Part shown: positions 1 through 9,021 of the stretch, piece after piece | Numbering within the stretch: the first letter of the stretch is position 1 | How the letters are laid out: each line of letters opens with the position of its first letter | Assembly: GCF_019511445.1 (NCBI RefSeq) | Contig: NZ_JAEUAN010000003.1 | Coordinates: 248,001-312,000 of the forward strand | Length of the DNA: 64,000 bases | Source: Aliirhizobium wenxiniae | GTDB lineage: Bacteria > Pseudomonadota > Alphaproteobacteria > Rhizobiales > Rhizobiaceae | Reading direction: 5' to 3' | Position numbers and translations under genes: made by a program | The notes under the pieces: model-generated | Database searches by the model: none | What the model saw: only the letters and a program-made list of their open reading frames with translations | Told to the model about the DNA's origin: nothing

Positions 1-61
1 CGTCTGCGGAGCGGCGCATACCGCGCTTGGATCGGCTAACTTTTCTCTTTGGTACTGCCAT
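1..61 (-). CDS. rpmF: 50S ribosomal protein L32, N-terminal part, cut by window edge
   Basis: Reading the minus strand from the ATG at 61-59 gives 20 codons beginning MAVPKRKVSRSKRGMRR, the characteristic start of bacterial L32, a small protein of the large ribosomal subunit. The remaining two thirds lie to the left of the window. A GGAG Shine-Dalgarno sequence sits just upstream of the start. It follows the GST gene on the same strand after about 170 bases. Identity rests on the well-conserved N-terminus, so it is confident although only a third of the gene is visible. Confidence 0.93.
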   Translation of the reverse strand, partial: MAVPKRKVSRSKRGMRRSAD

Positions 62-95
62 TTGTGTTACTCCACTTCGTGCAAAACGTAATATC

Positions 96-112
96 CGGCC
101 TCTGTGAGGCCG
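96..112. other. short perfect inverted repeat in the rpmF leader
   Basis: The sequence CGGCCTC-tgt-GAGGCCG forms a 7-bp stem with a 3-base loop between the GST gene and rpmF. No T-run follows on the minus strand, so a simple intrinsic terminator is unlikely. It may be a leader hairpin of the rpmF transcript. Confidence 0.4.
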
Positions 113-228
113 AACCCATCACGTCCCGATCTCGGAAATTGGGCTGGCTTATACATGCACGTCAGGGCTTTGACCAGTCCCCACAGGGATTTTTTCGCTG
201 ATCCGCCGGATTCGGTGAATCACGGCTT

Positions 229-891
229 TCAGGCCTCGTCCGCCGGCACGATCCAGGTCTCGGCAAGTGCTGCCGTTTCCCACGTCCTCCACGCCGGATG
301 CGCCTTCATCGCCGCCATATAGTCAAGCACCGCCTTGTCGGAGACGAGATCATAGGCCTCGAACCGGTTGACCACTGGCGCAAACATCGCATCCGCCGCC
401 GAAAATTCTCCGAAAAGATAAGGCCCGCCGGAACGCGCCGTCAGCTCCGTCCAGATCGCCGAAATCCGTGCCACATCTGCATCCACTCCCGCTTGAACAT
501 CCGCAGGCAGTTCAAGGCGGCGTTTGCTTCGGCGGATATTCATCGGGCAGGCATTACGCAAAGCCCGAAAGCCGGACAGCATCTCCATCGAGACGGCGCG
601 CGCCATCGCGCGGTGGGCGCGATCCTTCGGCCAGATCACCTTTTCCGGAAAAAGCTCGGCTGCATATTCGATGATCGCAAGCGATTCCCACACGCGAAAC
701 TCACCATGGTGCAGGCAAGGCACCCGGCCCGTCGGCGAGATTTCCCTGAATTTCGGATTCCCGCCCTCGTCATCGAAGGGGATCAGCACTTCACCGAACG
801 GCACGCCCGCCGCCGTCAGCGCGATCCATGGCCGAAACGACCAGGACGAATAATTCTTGTTACCGATATAAAGCGTCAGTTCTTCAGTCAT
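229..891 (-). CDS. glutathione S-transferase family protein
   Basis: This 220-residue protein has the GST layout: an N-terminal thioredoxin-like domain (about 1-85) with the early motif NYSSWSFRPW as candidate glutathione-activating serine region and the conserved cis-proline region GRVPCL near residue 56, then ESLAIIEYAAE, typical of the glutathione-binding loop. The all-helical C-terminal domain fills the rest. It would conjugate glutathione or isomerise small electrophiles in the cytoplasm; the substrate cannot be read from sequence. The start is supported by GGAG seven bases upstream and overlaps the end of the upstream 2H-phosphoesterase gene by 8 bases, so the two are probably translationally coupled. 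Confidence 0.85.
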   Translation of the reverse strand: MTEELTLYIGNKNYSSWSFRPWIALTAAGVPFGEVLIPFDDEGGNPKFREISPTGRVPCLHHGEFRVWESLAIIEYAAELFPEKVIWPKDRAHRAMARAVSMEMLSGFRALRNACPMNIRRSKRRLELPADVQAGVDADVARISAIWTELTARSGGPYLFGEFSAADAMFAPVVNRFEAYDLVSDKAVLDYMAAMKAHPAWRTWETAALAETWIVPADEA

Positions 892-1627
892 CGATTGTCT
901 CCATATCCTCCTCGGTATCGAAGACCAGGATTTCGTGGAAATGGTTCATGTCTTCGAAAACGCAGAATGCCGGCGGGGTAAGCTCCAGTTCCGGCACGCG
1001 GCCGGCGATCCTGCCCGGAATGCTATCGAGCATGGACTGCCAAGCCGGCAACGCCGCATCGGAAAGGCGATCGATCGGGTAACCGAATGTGATGTGATAG
1101 ATGTAACTATCGTGATCTGGGTGACGATAGCCGAGCAGGTTGGCAAATGCATCCCGCCAGGCGCGCATGGCTCGCCGGTCTTCCTCGCGTCGCCCCTCGA
1201 CCGTCAGCCCGGCCGGATGGGCACCGGAAACGACCACGCGGAACGGATCGAGCGCCTGAAAGGCCACAAGCCTCTCGGCCATGATCTCGTGCATGTCGTT
1301 GATCGGCGTATCGAGCGGCAGATCGGCCGGCCAGAAACCCGGCTCGCGCCGATACTCGATAATGCCTTGAAACAATGTCATATGCAGACTGGTGATCGGC
1401 GTCAGCAACAACTTGTCGGCTTCCGGCATCTCCAGATAGCCGTCGCGCACATCAACGAGCGCGCGTTCCGTCTCCGAGCCGCTCGCGACATGGCAGACGA
1501 CCGTATTTCCCGGCTCGCGACGAAAGCCACCTCTCTTGCCGTAGCGTGTACCGAGATGGCTCGGCGCGGCCGGATTGTGAGATGCGGCATAATGAAGAAG
1601 TTCGGCAGAAAACTGGTTCTCGGTCAT
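884..1627 (-). CDS. DUF1868 family, 2H phosphoesterase superfamily protein
   Basis: About 247 residues. Two H-x-T motifs are visible, SLHMT in the first half and YHITF in the second, which is the hallmark of the 2H phosphoesterase fold (the superfamily of RNA 2',3'-cyclic phosphodiesterases and 2'-5' RNA ligases). The overall pattern matches the family labelled DUF1868. A cyclic nucleotide or RNA-end phosphodiesterase role is inference from the fold. The reading frame is also open to a TTG at 1645, but the ATG at 1627 (MTENQF) is preferred. It lies downstream of mtgA and overlaps the GST gene by 8 bases. Confidence 0.75.
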   Translation of the reverse strand: MTENQFSAELLHYAASHNPAAPSHLGTRYGKRGGFRREPGNTVVCHVASGSETERALVDVRDGYLEMPEADKLLLTPITSLHMTLFQGIIEYRREPGFWPADLPLDTPINDMHEIMAERLVAFQALDPFRVVVSGAHPAGLTVEGRREEDRRAMRAWRDAFANLLGYRHPDHDSYIYHITFGYPIDRLSDAALPAWQSMLDSIPGRIAGRVPELELTPPAFCVFEDMNHFHEILVFDTEEDMETIDD

Positions 1628-1720
1628 GGCTATCGTCCGGATCAACTCGATATCCGAGCTTCTATGTCATCGATAAGACTGACGCATGACGCCGCCTGTT
1701 TCCAACGACAAGTTCCGATC

Positions 1721-2422
1721 TCACTCATAAATGCATTTGATATATTCGCCCGAATTCCTCGCTCGGCGATCAATCAAGGCAGAAAGGTTTCGCATGCCAC
1801 GGCCCGGTTTGCTGGCAACACGGGTAAACGGATTGGGTAATGCGACAGCAAGCAACGCCGCCTGGCTACGGTTGAGTTTTGAAGCACTGGTCTTGAAATA
1901 ATGCTGAGCGGCGGCTTCCGCGCCATAGATGCCCGGCCCCCATTCCGCGACATTGAGGTAGATTTCCAGCATCCGCCGTTTGGTCCAGACCGTATCGGCA
2001 GCGATCGCCAGCGGTATTTCCAGCACCTTGCGCACAAAGAACCGGCCGTTCCATAAAAACAGGTTCTTTGCCGTCTGCATCGAGATCGTGCTGGCGCCGC
2101 GCGTTGCCTCACCGCCAAGCGCATCTTCCACGACACCGCGCATCTGCCGCCAATCGACGCCGCCATGGAAACAGAACTGCCCGTCTTCCGACATCATCAC
2201 GGCACGCACCAGATTGGGGGATATCTCGTCGATATCCTTCCAGCGCCGGTCATATCCGCGAAGCAGAAACAGTTCCGACAGCATCAGCGTCGAAACCGGC
2301 CGGGTAAAAGGTACGGCGTAAACCGGAATGAGCAGATAGGGCAGGATAAGGAGCGCGGCGATGACAAGAATAGCCTTTCGGGCCACGCGCGAAAACGATC
2401 CCGCCTTTTGCCGTCGCGGCAT
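1721..2422 (-). CDS. mtgA: monofunctional biosynthetic peptidoglycan transglycosylase
   Basis: This GT51 enzyme polymerises lipid II into glycan strands without a transpeptidase domain. After a short basic N-terminus there is one membrane anchor ([20 protein letters not shown]), then the GT51 motifs: [14 protein letters not shown] with the catalytic glutamate, [15 protein letters not shown], and the helix ending [19 protein letters not shown]. Length is 233 residues from the ATG at 2422, preceded by a strong GAGGAAGAGGAA ribosome-binding region; an in-frame start at 2509 exists but lacks such support. It is divergent from ispA. Its neighbour rpmF three genes downstream suggests a housekeeping row. 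Confidence 0.93.
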   Translation of the reverse strand: MPRRQKAGSFSRVARKAILVIAALLILPYLLIPVYAVPFTRPVSTLMLSELFLLRGYDRRWKDIDEISPNLVRAVMMSEDGQFCFHGGVDWRQMRGVVEDALGGEATRGASTISMQTAKNLFLWNGRFFVRKVLEIPLAIAADTVWTKRRMLEIYLNVAEWGPGIYGAEAAAQHYFKTSASKLNRSQAALLAVALPNPFTRVASKPGRGMRNLSALIDRRARNSGEYIKCIYE

Positions 2423-2608
2423 GGCGGGTTCCTCTTCCTCAGCCTGTCGGTCTGGCGTGATATCCAAACGCAGTCCCCAAATCCGCCGATAAGCAACCCG
2501 ATGTTTCATAGCCAGTATGATCGCGCATGACGAGTCTTTGCCGTTAAACTTCCTGTGGGGTTGGTAAATCCCGTTGCCAGCGCTCTGGCGGCATGCAACA
2601 CAGCCGCT

Positions 2609-3532
2609 ATGAGCATCATCGACACCGATCAGACATCCTTTGAGACCCGACTGAAAGAGAGCGCCGCGGAAACCGAGGCACTGCTCATGCGCCTTCTGTC
2701 ATCTCAAACGCAGGATGATGAGATCGCGAGGCCGGAAAACCTGGCGGCCGCCATGCGCCATGGAACGCTGAACGGCGGCAAACGGTTGCGCCCCTTTCTC
2801 GTCATCGAAAGTGCTGCCATGTTCGGTGCCGACCGAAAGACTGCACTGCGCATCGGCGCGGCGCTCGAATGCCTGCATTGTTATTCGCTGATCCATGACG
2901 ATCTTCCCGCCATGGACGACGACGATCTGCGCCGTGGTCAGCCGACGGTGCACAAGGCTTTTGACGAAGCCACCGCCATTCTGGCCGGCGACAGCCTGCT
3001 GACCTACGCCTTCGACATTATCGCGGCGCCCGAAACCGAGCTTGCCGCCGACCGCAAGGTCCGCCTCGTCTCGGCACTCGCCCGCGCAGCCGGCATCGGC
3101 GGAATGGCCGGTGGCCAGGCGCTCGATCTGGCCGCGGAAAAGAACGCGCCCGATGAGGCGGGCATTCGCACCCTGCAGGCGATGAAGACCGGCGCATTGC
3201 TGCGCTTCGCCTGCGAAGCCGGGCCGGTCATCGCCGGCGCCTCCGACGAGGATCGCAAGAGACTTCGCACATTTGGAGAAAAGATCGGCCTCGCCTTCCA
3301 GCTCGCCGACGATCTCCTCGACGTGACGTCGGATGCGGCAACGCTCGGCAAGGCAGCCGGCAAGGATGCCGGACGCGGCAAGGGCACGCTGGTCGGATTG
3401 CACGGAATGGAATGGGCGGAAAAGACGCTCAATGCGCTGACGACCGAGGCCGTCGATCTGCTCTCGCCCTATGGTCAGAGAGCTGAAATCCTGCAAGAGG
3501 CGGCACGTTTCGTCGCCAATCGCCAAAGTTAA
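2609..3532 (+). CDS. ispA: polyprenyl (farnesyl/geranyl) diphosphate synthase
   Basis: This is a class I short-chain trans-prenyltransferase that condenses isopentenyl diphosphate with an allylic diphosphate to give geranyl or farnesyl diphosphate, precursors of undecaprenol, quinones and hopanoids. The first aspartate-rich motif is [14 protein letters not shown] with the two-residue insertion typical of bacterial enzymes, and the second is [18 protein letters not shown] precedes the first motif. About 307 residues from the ATG at 2609 (MSIIDTDQ); an upstream in-frame GTG at 2555 would add 18 residues that are not typical of the family. A strong terminator follows. ispG, also isoprenoid biosynthesis, lies 2 kb away. 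Confidence 0.93.
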   Translation: MSIIDTDQTSFETRLKESAAETEALLMRLLSSQTQDDEIARPENLAAAMRHGTLNGGKRLRPFLVIESAAMFGADRKTALRIGAALECLHCYSLIHDDLPAMDDDDLRRGQPTVHKAFDEATAILAGDSLLTYAFDIIAAPETELAADRKVRLVSALARAAGIGGMAGGQALDLAAEKNAPDEAGIRTLQAMKTGALLRFACEAGPVIAGASDEDRKRLRTFGEKIGLAFQLADDLLDVTSDAATLGKAAGKDAGRGKGTLVGLHGMEWAEKTLNALTTEAVDLLSPYGQRAEILQEAARFVANRQS

Positions 3533-3566
3533 GCCGGCACGTAAAAGACGTCACCGGAAATGATAC

Positions 3567-3603
3567 CCCACCGCCAGCCCGAACGGCCGGCGGTGGGTTT
3601 TTC
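3567..3603 (+). terminator. rho-independent terminator after ispA
   Basis: A 9-bp stem CCCACCGCC (3567-3575) pairs with GGCGGTGGG (3589-3597) and is followed by a T-run. It lies between the ends of the converging ispA and OmpA-family genes and would stop ispA transcription. Confidence 0.88.
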
Positions 3604-3605
3604 TT

Positions 3606-4265
3606 TTACTGCTGTTCGATCGGCGCGATCGCCACTTCGACGCGGCGGTTCTGCGCGCGGCCGTCCGGCGTTGCGTTGGAAGCGACCGGCTGCGACGGGC
3701 CGAAGCCCATGGTCGAGATACGGCGCTGGTCGACACCACGGCCGCCGAGATAGTTGGCGACGGAAGCCGCACGGCGCTCGGAAAGGCCCTGGTTATGCTG
3801 CAGGCTGCCGGTGGAATCGGTGTGACCGTTCACATCGATATAGGTCTTGCCGAACTTGTTGAGCACGATCGCCACGGAATTCAGCGTATCGTAGAACGGC
3901 GGAATCACCTGATCCTGGTCGGTCGCGAACGTAATGTTCGACGGCATGTTGAGGATGATGCGGTCGCCCTGACGGGTCACCGAAACGCCGGTTCCCTGCA
4001 GCTGAGCGCGCAGCTCGGACTCCTGACGGTCCATGTAATTGCCGATAGCACCCCCGGCGAGACCGCCGATTGCAGCACCGATCAGCGCGTTGCGGCCCTT
4101 GTTGCCGCCGCCGATGACGAGACCGCCGAGTGCGCCGATACCGGCACCGATTGCGGCGCCGCCCGCAGTGTTGGAAACCTTCTGCTCGCCCGTATACGGA
4201 TCGGTCGTGGTGCAGGCAGAAAGGAAGGTCGCGGCCAGCGCGACGATGGCAAATTTCTTGAGCAT
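3606..4265 (-). CDS. OmpA-family peptidoglycan-binding lipoprotein (YiaD-like)
   Basis: The 219-residue product begins MLKKFAIVALAATFLSAC, a lipoprotein signal peptide with lipobox LSAC, so it is probably anchored in the outer membrane. A glycine-rich hydrophobic segment (about 30-75, GAAIGAGIGALGG and IGAAIGGLAGGAIG) resembles the glycine-zipper region of this family. The C-terminal OmpA domain (about 105-215) carries VNGHTDSTGS and LSERRAASVANYL plus NRRVEVAI, the motifs that hold peptidoglycan. It should tie the outer membrane to the wall. The ATG at 4265 is chosen because it places the signal peptide correctly. Confidence 0.92.
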   Translation of the reverse strand: MLKKFAIVALAATFLSACTTTDPYTGEQKVSNTAGGAAIGAGIGALGGLVIGGGNKGRNALIGAAIGGLAGGAIGNYMDRQESELRAQLQGTGVSVTRQGDRIILNMPSNITFATDQDQVIPPFYDTLNSVAIVLNKFGKTYIDVNGHTDSTGSLQHNQGLSERRAASVANYLGGRGVDQRRISTMGFGPSQPVASNATPDGRAQNRRVEVAIAPIEQQ

Positions 4266-4389
4266 TCGAATCGTTTCCCGTCCTAGGTGGTCGCACTTCC
4301 TTACCACGAAATACGGCAAAACAACGAAGCGGCTGCATTCTCCCCGTCGTTGGCCACCGGCGAGGAGTACACATTGCAGTCATCCGCCC

Positions 4390-4869
4390 TTATGCAGCGG
4401 GTGGCAGAATTTCGATATGGTTGCGCAATCCGCTGGCAACGATTGCCGGCACATCCGGCTCGGTCATCGGCGGAAATGCCGTCTGGTGAAGCTCTGTTTT
4501 TTCGCCGACATCGACGAAGAAAGCTTCGTGAAGACTGCCCGGCGAATTGATGATCAGCATCCGCGCATCCGTCTTTCCGGGGTTGCGGAAAGCGTGAACC
4601 GTACCGGGCACGATATGGACCACCGCGCCGGGACCTTTCAGCTGCCAGGCGCCATCGAGAAAGAACTCATACTGGCCCTCCAGAACATAAAACGCCTCGT
4701 TATCCGCCTGCCGATGCAGTGGCGCGCCCTGGCCGGGTGCCGTGCGGTTCTCGATCAGGGTGAACTTGTCGTCGGTTACGGCGCTGCGGATATGAAAGGT
4801 CAGCAGGTTGCCGAGAAAATGCACGGTCATCGGACCAGTTTCGGGGGCATCGACCTTGGCGGCCATCAT
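4390..4869 (-). CDS. cupin-domain protein
   Basis: About 159 residues with one cupin barrel: GAPLHRQADNEAFYVLEG is the first metal-binding motif, with one histidine (PLHRQ) and a glutamate but glutamine-alanine where a second histidine is usual, and PGTVHAFRNPG is the second. Such proteins bind metal and act as dioxygenases, isomerases or sensors; the substrate is unknown. The ATG at 4869 has AGAGGA upstream. The gene is divergent from a TetR regulator with a shared region of about 70 bases holding an inverted repeat, so it is probably that regulator's target. Confidence 0.75.
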   Translation of the reverse strand: MMAAKVDAPETGPMTVHFLGNLLTFHIRSAVTDDKFTLIENRTAPGQGAPLHRQADNEAFYVLEGQYEFFLDGAWQLKGPGAVVHIVPGTVHAFRNPGKTDARMLIINSPGSLHEAFFVDVGEKTELHQTAFPPMTEPDVPAIVASGLRNHIEILPPAA

Positions 4870-4907
4870 CGTCTTGTCCTCTTCTGGATTTATGATACGA
4901 TCGCCTC

Positions 4908-4931
4908 TTAATGAGACGGATTTCTCATAAA
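4908..4931. promoter_or_regulatory. candidate TetR operator between cupin gene and tetR
   Basis: A perfect 6-bp inverted repeat, ATGAGA (4911-4916) and TCTCAT (4923-4928) with a 6-base spacer, extends by two further paired bases on each side after one mismatch. Its size and position between two divergent genes, one encoding a TetR protein, fit an autoregulatory operator. Confidence 0.65.
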
Positions 4932-4940
4932 GGAAATATG

Positions 4941-5543
4941 ATGACCGGTCAAGTATTGCGCGAAACGACATCCGAGAGGATCAACCAGAAGAAGAGAACC
5001 CGTTCCGAACTGCTGAGAACGGCGCGCCGGCTGATCGAGGAGGGAAGCTCGTTTTCCGTCGCCGACGTGGCCGATGCCTCGGGCATTTCTCGCGCCACCG
5101 CCTATCGTTATTTCTCCAGGCCGGAAGACATTTTGCGCGAGGCGGCACTGGATGCGATTGCCGAAAACGTACATCTGCCCGACGAGATCGCCAAAGGCGG
5201 CACGGTGGAACAGCGGCTGGATGAGATGGTCGGCCAGATTTTTCGGATGGTTGCCGAAAACGAGAGCGTTTTTCGCGCGTTTCTTTCGGCAGCGGTCACC
5301 AGCGACGAGATCCCGCGTTCGGGTCGCCGTCTCCCCTGGCTTGCGGAAGCGTTGAAGCCGATTGAAGGCAAATTGTCGAAACCGGCTTACGAGGATCTCA
5401 TCGCCGGCCTTTCGCTGCTGACCGGCATAGAGGCGATCATCGTGCTGCGCGATGTCTGCGCCATGGATATCGACCGGGCAGAAAAGGTCGTGCGCTGGTC
5501 GGCGCAGGCCATGCTCGCAAAAGCTTTGGCTGAAGCTGAGTGA
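4941..5543 (+). CDS. TetR/AcrR-family transcriptional regulator
   Basis: About 200 residues. The N-terminal DNA-binding domain is clear: LLRTARRLIEEG, then the helix-turn-helix FSVADVADASGISRATAYRYF, the signature of the TetR family. The C-terminal helical domain (about 70-200) is variable and should bind a small ligand that is not identifiable here. The start at 4941 is preferred to 4938 because AAAGGA lies six bases before it. The gene is divergent from the cupin gene and ends exactly where the converging ispG ends. It probably represses itself and the cupin gene through the inverted repeat at 4908-4931. Confidence 0.88.
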   Translation: MTGQVLRETTSERINQKKRTRSELLRTARRLIEEGSSFSVADVADASGISRATAYRYFSRPEDILREAALDAIAENVHLPDEIAKGGTVEQRLDEMVGQIFRMVAENESVFRAFLSAAVTSDEIPRSGRRLPWLAEALKPIEGKLSKPAYEDLIAGLSLLTGIEAIIVLRDVCAMDIDRAEKVVRWSAQAMLAKALAEAE

Positions 5544-6797
5544 TTATTCCGCAGCCGTGCGGTTCTGGCCGAAACGGTTCTCGATATAGTCGTCGACAAG
5601 CTTTTCGAAATCACCCGCGATATTCGGGCCTTTCAGCGTCATCGCCTTCTTGCCGTCGATGAAGACGGGGGCAGATGGCGTTTCGCCCGTACCGGGCAGC
5701 GAAATGCCGATATCGGCATGCTTGCTCTCGCCCGGACCATTGACGATGCAGCCCATGACGGCGACGTTCAAGGCTTCCACGCCCGGATATTTGTCGCGCC
5801 AGACCGGCATGTTCTTGCGGATATCGGCCTGGATCTTCTGGGCCAGTTCCTGGAACACGGTGGAGGTCGTGCGGCCGCAGCCCGGACACGCGGCAACGAC
5901 CGGAATGAACTGGCGGAACCCCATGACCTGCAGGATTTCCTGGGCCACTTGCACTTCCTTCGTCCGGTCGCCATTCGGCTCCGGCGTCAGCGAAACGCGG
6001 ATCGTGTCGCCGATCCCGTGCTGCAGAACGTAGCCCATGGCAGCCGACGACGCGACGATGCCCTTTGAACCCATGCCCGCCTCGGTGAGGCCGAGATGCA
6101 GCGCATGGTTGGAACGCTCCGCCAGCATCGAATAACAGGCGATCAGGTCCTGAACCTGGCTGACCTTGGCGGACAGAATGATGCGATTGCGCGGCAGGCC
6201 GATCGATTCGGCCAACTCGGCGGAAATCAGCGCCGACTGCACGATCGCCTCATGCATGACCTGGCGGGCGGAAAGCGGCGAACCGGCTTCCGCATTGCGG
6301 TCCATCAGCGTGGTCAGGAGATCCTGGTCGAGCGAACCCCAGTTGACGCCGATACGAACAGGTTTGTCGTAGCGGATCGCCATCTCGATGATGTCGCCGA
6401 ACTGCTTGTCCTTCTTGTCCTTGAAGCCGACATTGCCCGGATTGATGCGGTATTTCGCCAGCGCTTCGGCGCAGGCCGGGTGGTCGGAAAGAAGCTTGTG
6501 GCCGATATAGTGAAAATCGCCGACAAGCGGCACATCCATGCCGAGCCGGAGCAGCCGTTCGCGCACCTTCGGCACGGCGGCGGCACTTTCGTCGCGATCG
6601 ACGGTGATGCGGACGATTTCCGAACCGGCCTTGTAGAGGGCTGCGACCTGCGCCACCGTTGCATCGACATCGGCCGTGTCCGTATTGGTCATCGACTGCA
6701 CGACGACCGGTGCGCCACCGCCCACGATCACCCCACCCACATCGACCGCTACGGTCTGACGGCGCGGTTTCGGATCAAAATCGATGGGTGATGTCAT
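5544..6797 (-). CDS. ispG: (E)-4-hydroxy-3-methylbut-2-enyl-diphosphate synthase
   Basis: IspG (GcpE) is the penultimate enzyme of the methylerythritol phosphate pathway. It reduces methylerythritol cyclodiphosphate to hydroxymethylbutenyl diphosphate with a [4Fe-4S] cluster. The protein is 417 residues with the TIM-barrel start [19 protein letters not shown] and [10 protein letters not shown], and the C-terminal cluster ligands in ACPGCGRTT and GCIVNGPGE. The ATG at 6797 gives [13 protein letters not shown], a usual alphaproteobacterial start; the open frame to 6830 is probably untranslated. It converges on tetR with no gap. Confidence 0.96.
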   Translation of the reverse strand: MTSPIDFDPKPRRQTVAVDVGGVIVGGGAPVVVQSMTNTDTADVDATVAQVAALYKAGSEIVRITVDRDESAAAVPKVRERLLRLGMDVPLVGDFHYIGHKLLSDHPACAEALAKYRINPGNVGFKDKKDKQFGDIIEMAIRYDKPVRIGVNWGSLDQDLLTTLMDRNAEAGSPLSARQVMHEAIVQSALISAELAESIGLPRNRIILSAKVSQVQDLIACYSMLAERSNHALHLGLTEAGMGSKGIVASSAAMGYVLQHGIGDTIRVSLTPEPNGDRTKEVQVAQEILQVMGFRQFIPVVAACPGCGRTTSTVFQELAQKIQADIRKNMPVWRDKYPGVEALNVAVMGCIVNGPGESKHADIGISLPGTGETPSAPVFIDGKKAMTLKGPNIAGDFEKLVDDYIENRFGQNRTAAE

Positions 6798-6894
6798 GGT
6801 CGGGTCTCGGTGCCTCAAGCAGAGTTGCATTTCAGGTGGCGTATGCGCTGCCGCTTGTCAACCACTCACCTGAGGCACTTTTACGGCATGGCGC

Positions 6895-8088
6895 TCAATG
6901 ATGAGCGCCATCCGCATGACGGGCAAGCCGCGACACCGCCAGCACAACGACGAGGAAACCGGACAAAGCCAGAAAGATCGAGGCAAGCCCCGTATGTTCC
7001 GCAACGAAGCCGATAACCGAAGGCGCAAGCAGAATTCCCGAATACCCCATCGTCGTCACAACCGACAAGCCAACGCCGGCCGCCATGCCCGGAAGGTTGC
7101 CGGCCGCCGAAAATACGATCGGCACCATGTTGGAAATCCCGATACCGGCGAGCGCAAAGCCCACGATCGCGATGGTCGTATTCGGCGCAAGTCCGATAAT
7201 GGCCAGCCCGCAGATAGCAATCGTACCGCAGATCCTAAGCGTCATGACTGCACCCAGGCGGTCACGGATGAGATCGCCGGCAAACCGCATGATCGCCATG
7301 GTGAGGGAGAAACCGGCAAAGGCGAAGCCGGAGAGAGCGACAGACGCCCCGAGTTCGTTGCGCATGTAAAGCGCCCCCCAATCGAGGATGGCCCCTTCCG
7401 GGATCATGCAGAACAGTGCGATCACACCGATCAGCCAGGGCAGCGGCGAGCGCGGCAGCCTGCTGCGCGTCTCGTCCTTTGCTTCATCGGGATGCGGTGC
7501 GTCATGCAGCACGATCTTCCAGCAGAGCACAACCATCAGCGCGGCAACCAGCGTGACGATGACGGAGTGGTTGAAAACCCCGAGCTTCTGGATCAGGAAA
7601 CCACCGCTGGAAGCCCCCAGCAAACCGCCGAGGCTCCAGAAGGCATGGCAGGACGACATGATTGCCCGGCGCATATGCTTTTCGGTCGCCACCGCATTGG
7701 CATTCATCGCCACGTCCATGGCACCGATCAACCCGCCAAACAGCGAGATCGCAATCGCACCCGTCCAGACATCCCCGGTCAGCGAGAGCAGAAAAAGCAT
7801 GGGCGTCAGCAGCACGGCCGCAAATTTGGAAACGGTGCTGGAGCCGAAACGGGCGATCTGGCTGCCGGCAATCGGCATCATGATGATCGAGCCGAGGCCA
7901 AAGGCTAGGATCATCAGTCCCAGTTCCTTTTCGCTGAGACCGAGACGAGAGGCGAATTCCGGGATTTTCGGCGCCCATGACCCGATCATGAAGCCGTTCA
8001 TCAGGAAGAGAAGCGCCACGCCGGCCCGCTCCTTGGTCAGGTAGGATCCAAGCGGCCGTGTAGCCTTCTCTATCTCGGATTGGCTCAT
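6895..8088 (-). CDS. major facilitator superfamily transporter
   Basis: A 397-residue membrane protein with about 12 predicted hydrophobic segments in two halves of six, separated by a polar loop near HDAPHPDEAKDE (about residue 195). It resembles the bacterial MFS exporters or sugar permeases of the FucP/YbjJ type, but the substrate is not evident. GAGGAAA precedes the ATG at 8088, whose ATGA overlaps the stop of the upstream DeoR-family gene, so the two are cotranscribed and probably translationally coupled. A DeoR partner hints at a sugar or nucleoside derivative, which is inference only. Confidence 0.85.
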   Translation of the reverse strand: MSQSEIEKATRPLGSYLTKERAGVALLFLMNGFMIGSWAPKIPEFASRLGLSEKELGLMILAFGLGSIIMMPIAGSQIARFGSSTVSKFAAVLLTPMLFLLSLTGDVWTGAIAISLFGGLIGAMDVAMNANAVATEKHMRRAIMSSCHAFWSLGGLLGASSGGFLIQKLGVFNHSVIVTLVAALMVVLCWKIVLHDAPHPDEAKDETRSRLPRSPLPWLIGVIALFCMIPEGAILDWGALYMRNELGASVALSGFAFAGFSLTMAIMRFAGDLIRDRLGAVMTLRICGTIAICGLAIIGLAPNTTIAIVGFALAGIGISNMVPIVFSAAGNLPGMAAGVGLSVVTTMGYSGILLAPSVIGFVAEHTGLASIFLALSGFLVVVLAVSRLARHADGAHH

Positions 8089-8897
8089 GGCGTGTTTCCT
8101 CTCGATACGCTTTTTCCGTTGCTTGAGGTGGCGGCACCGCATCGATGTGCCTCGACACCCTGAAGAGATATTTTTCTGACCAGCGCCTCATCCGCATCGG
8201 CTTCGAACACGAGCGACAGCGGCGCTTGAAGTGCATGCACGTGAAATGCGGCTCTCAACCCCAGCTTGTCCGAGGTGATCGCGGCAAGGCTGTTTTTGCT
8301 GGCAGCACAGGCAAGACGCTTGAAGGCTGCGTCTTCAAAGATATCCGCCGCCAGCCCACCTTCAAGCGTCAGGCCGCAAGCACCGAGAATGCAAAGATCC
8401 GGCCGTATCGTCTCAAGCTGCCGGATTGCCGTCGCATCGAGCGCCGCCCCGACAGCCGGGTCCACTCTGCCACCGATCATGATCAACTCCACGCCCGGCC
8501 GGCCGGAGAGTTCTGCGGCAATTGCCGGCGTATTGGTAACGGCAGTCAGCCCGAAATTTTCAGGCAAGCTGCGGGCAACGGCAAGATTGGTCGAACCGGC
8601 ATCGAAGAAAACGACGCTGCCTTCGACAATCGATTCCACGACCTTCTGCCCCAGGGCCACCTTGCGATCCGGCTGCTCGGCAATACGCGTCTTCAGCGGG
8701 ACCGTCTGCCTGCCCGGCAACAACGCCCCGCCATAGACCCTCTCGCATTCACCGCGCCCGGCCATTTCCCGCAGGTCGCGCCTTACCGTATCCTCGGAGA
8801 CACCGAATGTCTGGGCAAGATCCTGCGCCGAGACCCGCCCCTTGGCGCGAAGTTCGGCAAGGATATGCGCCTGTCTTTCACTGACGAATTGATCCAT
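8085..8897 (-). CDS. DeoR/GlpR-family transcriptional regulator
   Basis: About 270 residues. The N-terminal helix-turn-helix (RQAHILAELRAKG, then AQDLAQTFGVSEDTVRRDL) is the DeoR signature. The C-terminal sugar-phosphate sensor domain includes FFDAGSTNLAVAR, VTNTPAIAAEL and IMIGGRVDPAVGA, positions that bind a phosphorylated sugar in the family. The ATG at 8897 (MDQFVSERQ) is the standard start; the frame is open to 8948. It forms a two-gene unit with the MFS transporter, overlapping by 4 bases, and probably controls that transporter and itself. Confidence 0.9.
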   Translation of the reverse strand: MDQFVSERQAHILAELRAKGRVSAQDLAQTFGVSEDTVRRDLREMAGRGECERVYGGALLPGRQTVPLKTRIAEQPDRKVALGQKVVESIVEGSVVFFDAGSTNLAVARSLPENFGLTAVTNTPAIAAELSGRPGVELIMIGGRVDPAVGAALDATAIRQLETIRPDLCILGACGLTLEGGLAADIFEDAAFKRLACAASKNSLAAITSDKLGLRAAFHVHALQAPLSLVFEADADEALVRKISLQGVEAHRCGAATSSNGKSVSRGNTP

Positions 8898-8965
8898 GCC
8901 GAAATCATGCTCGAGTCGGCATAAATATGCAATATCGTGCAAAAACACGAATTATGTCGGAATGC

Positions 8966-8999
8966 AAAAAGGGCGGCCCGCATGACGAGCCGCCCTTTT
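8966..8999 (-). terminator. rho-independent terminator after pyc
   Basis: GGGCGGC (8971-8977) pairs with GCCGCCC (8989-8995). The plus-strand A-run at 8966-8970 becomes a T-run after the stem in the minus-strand transcript leaving pyc. A T-run on the other side makes it potentially bidirectional. Confidence 0.85.
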
Positions 9000-9021
9000 A
9001 TCAAACAGTCATCGGTAGGCC

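Noticed and set aside
4911..4938. Upstream ATG of tetR at 4911
   Set aside because: It lies inside the inverted repeat and lacks a ribosome-binding site, while AAAGGA fits the ATG at 4941.
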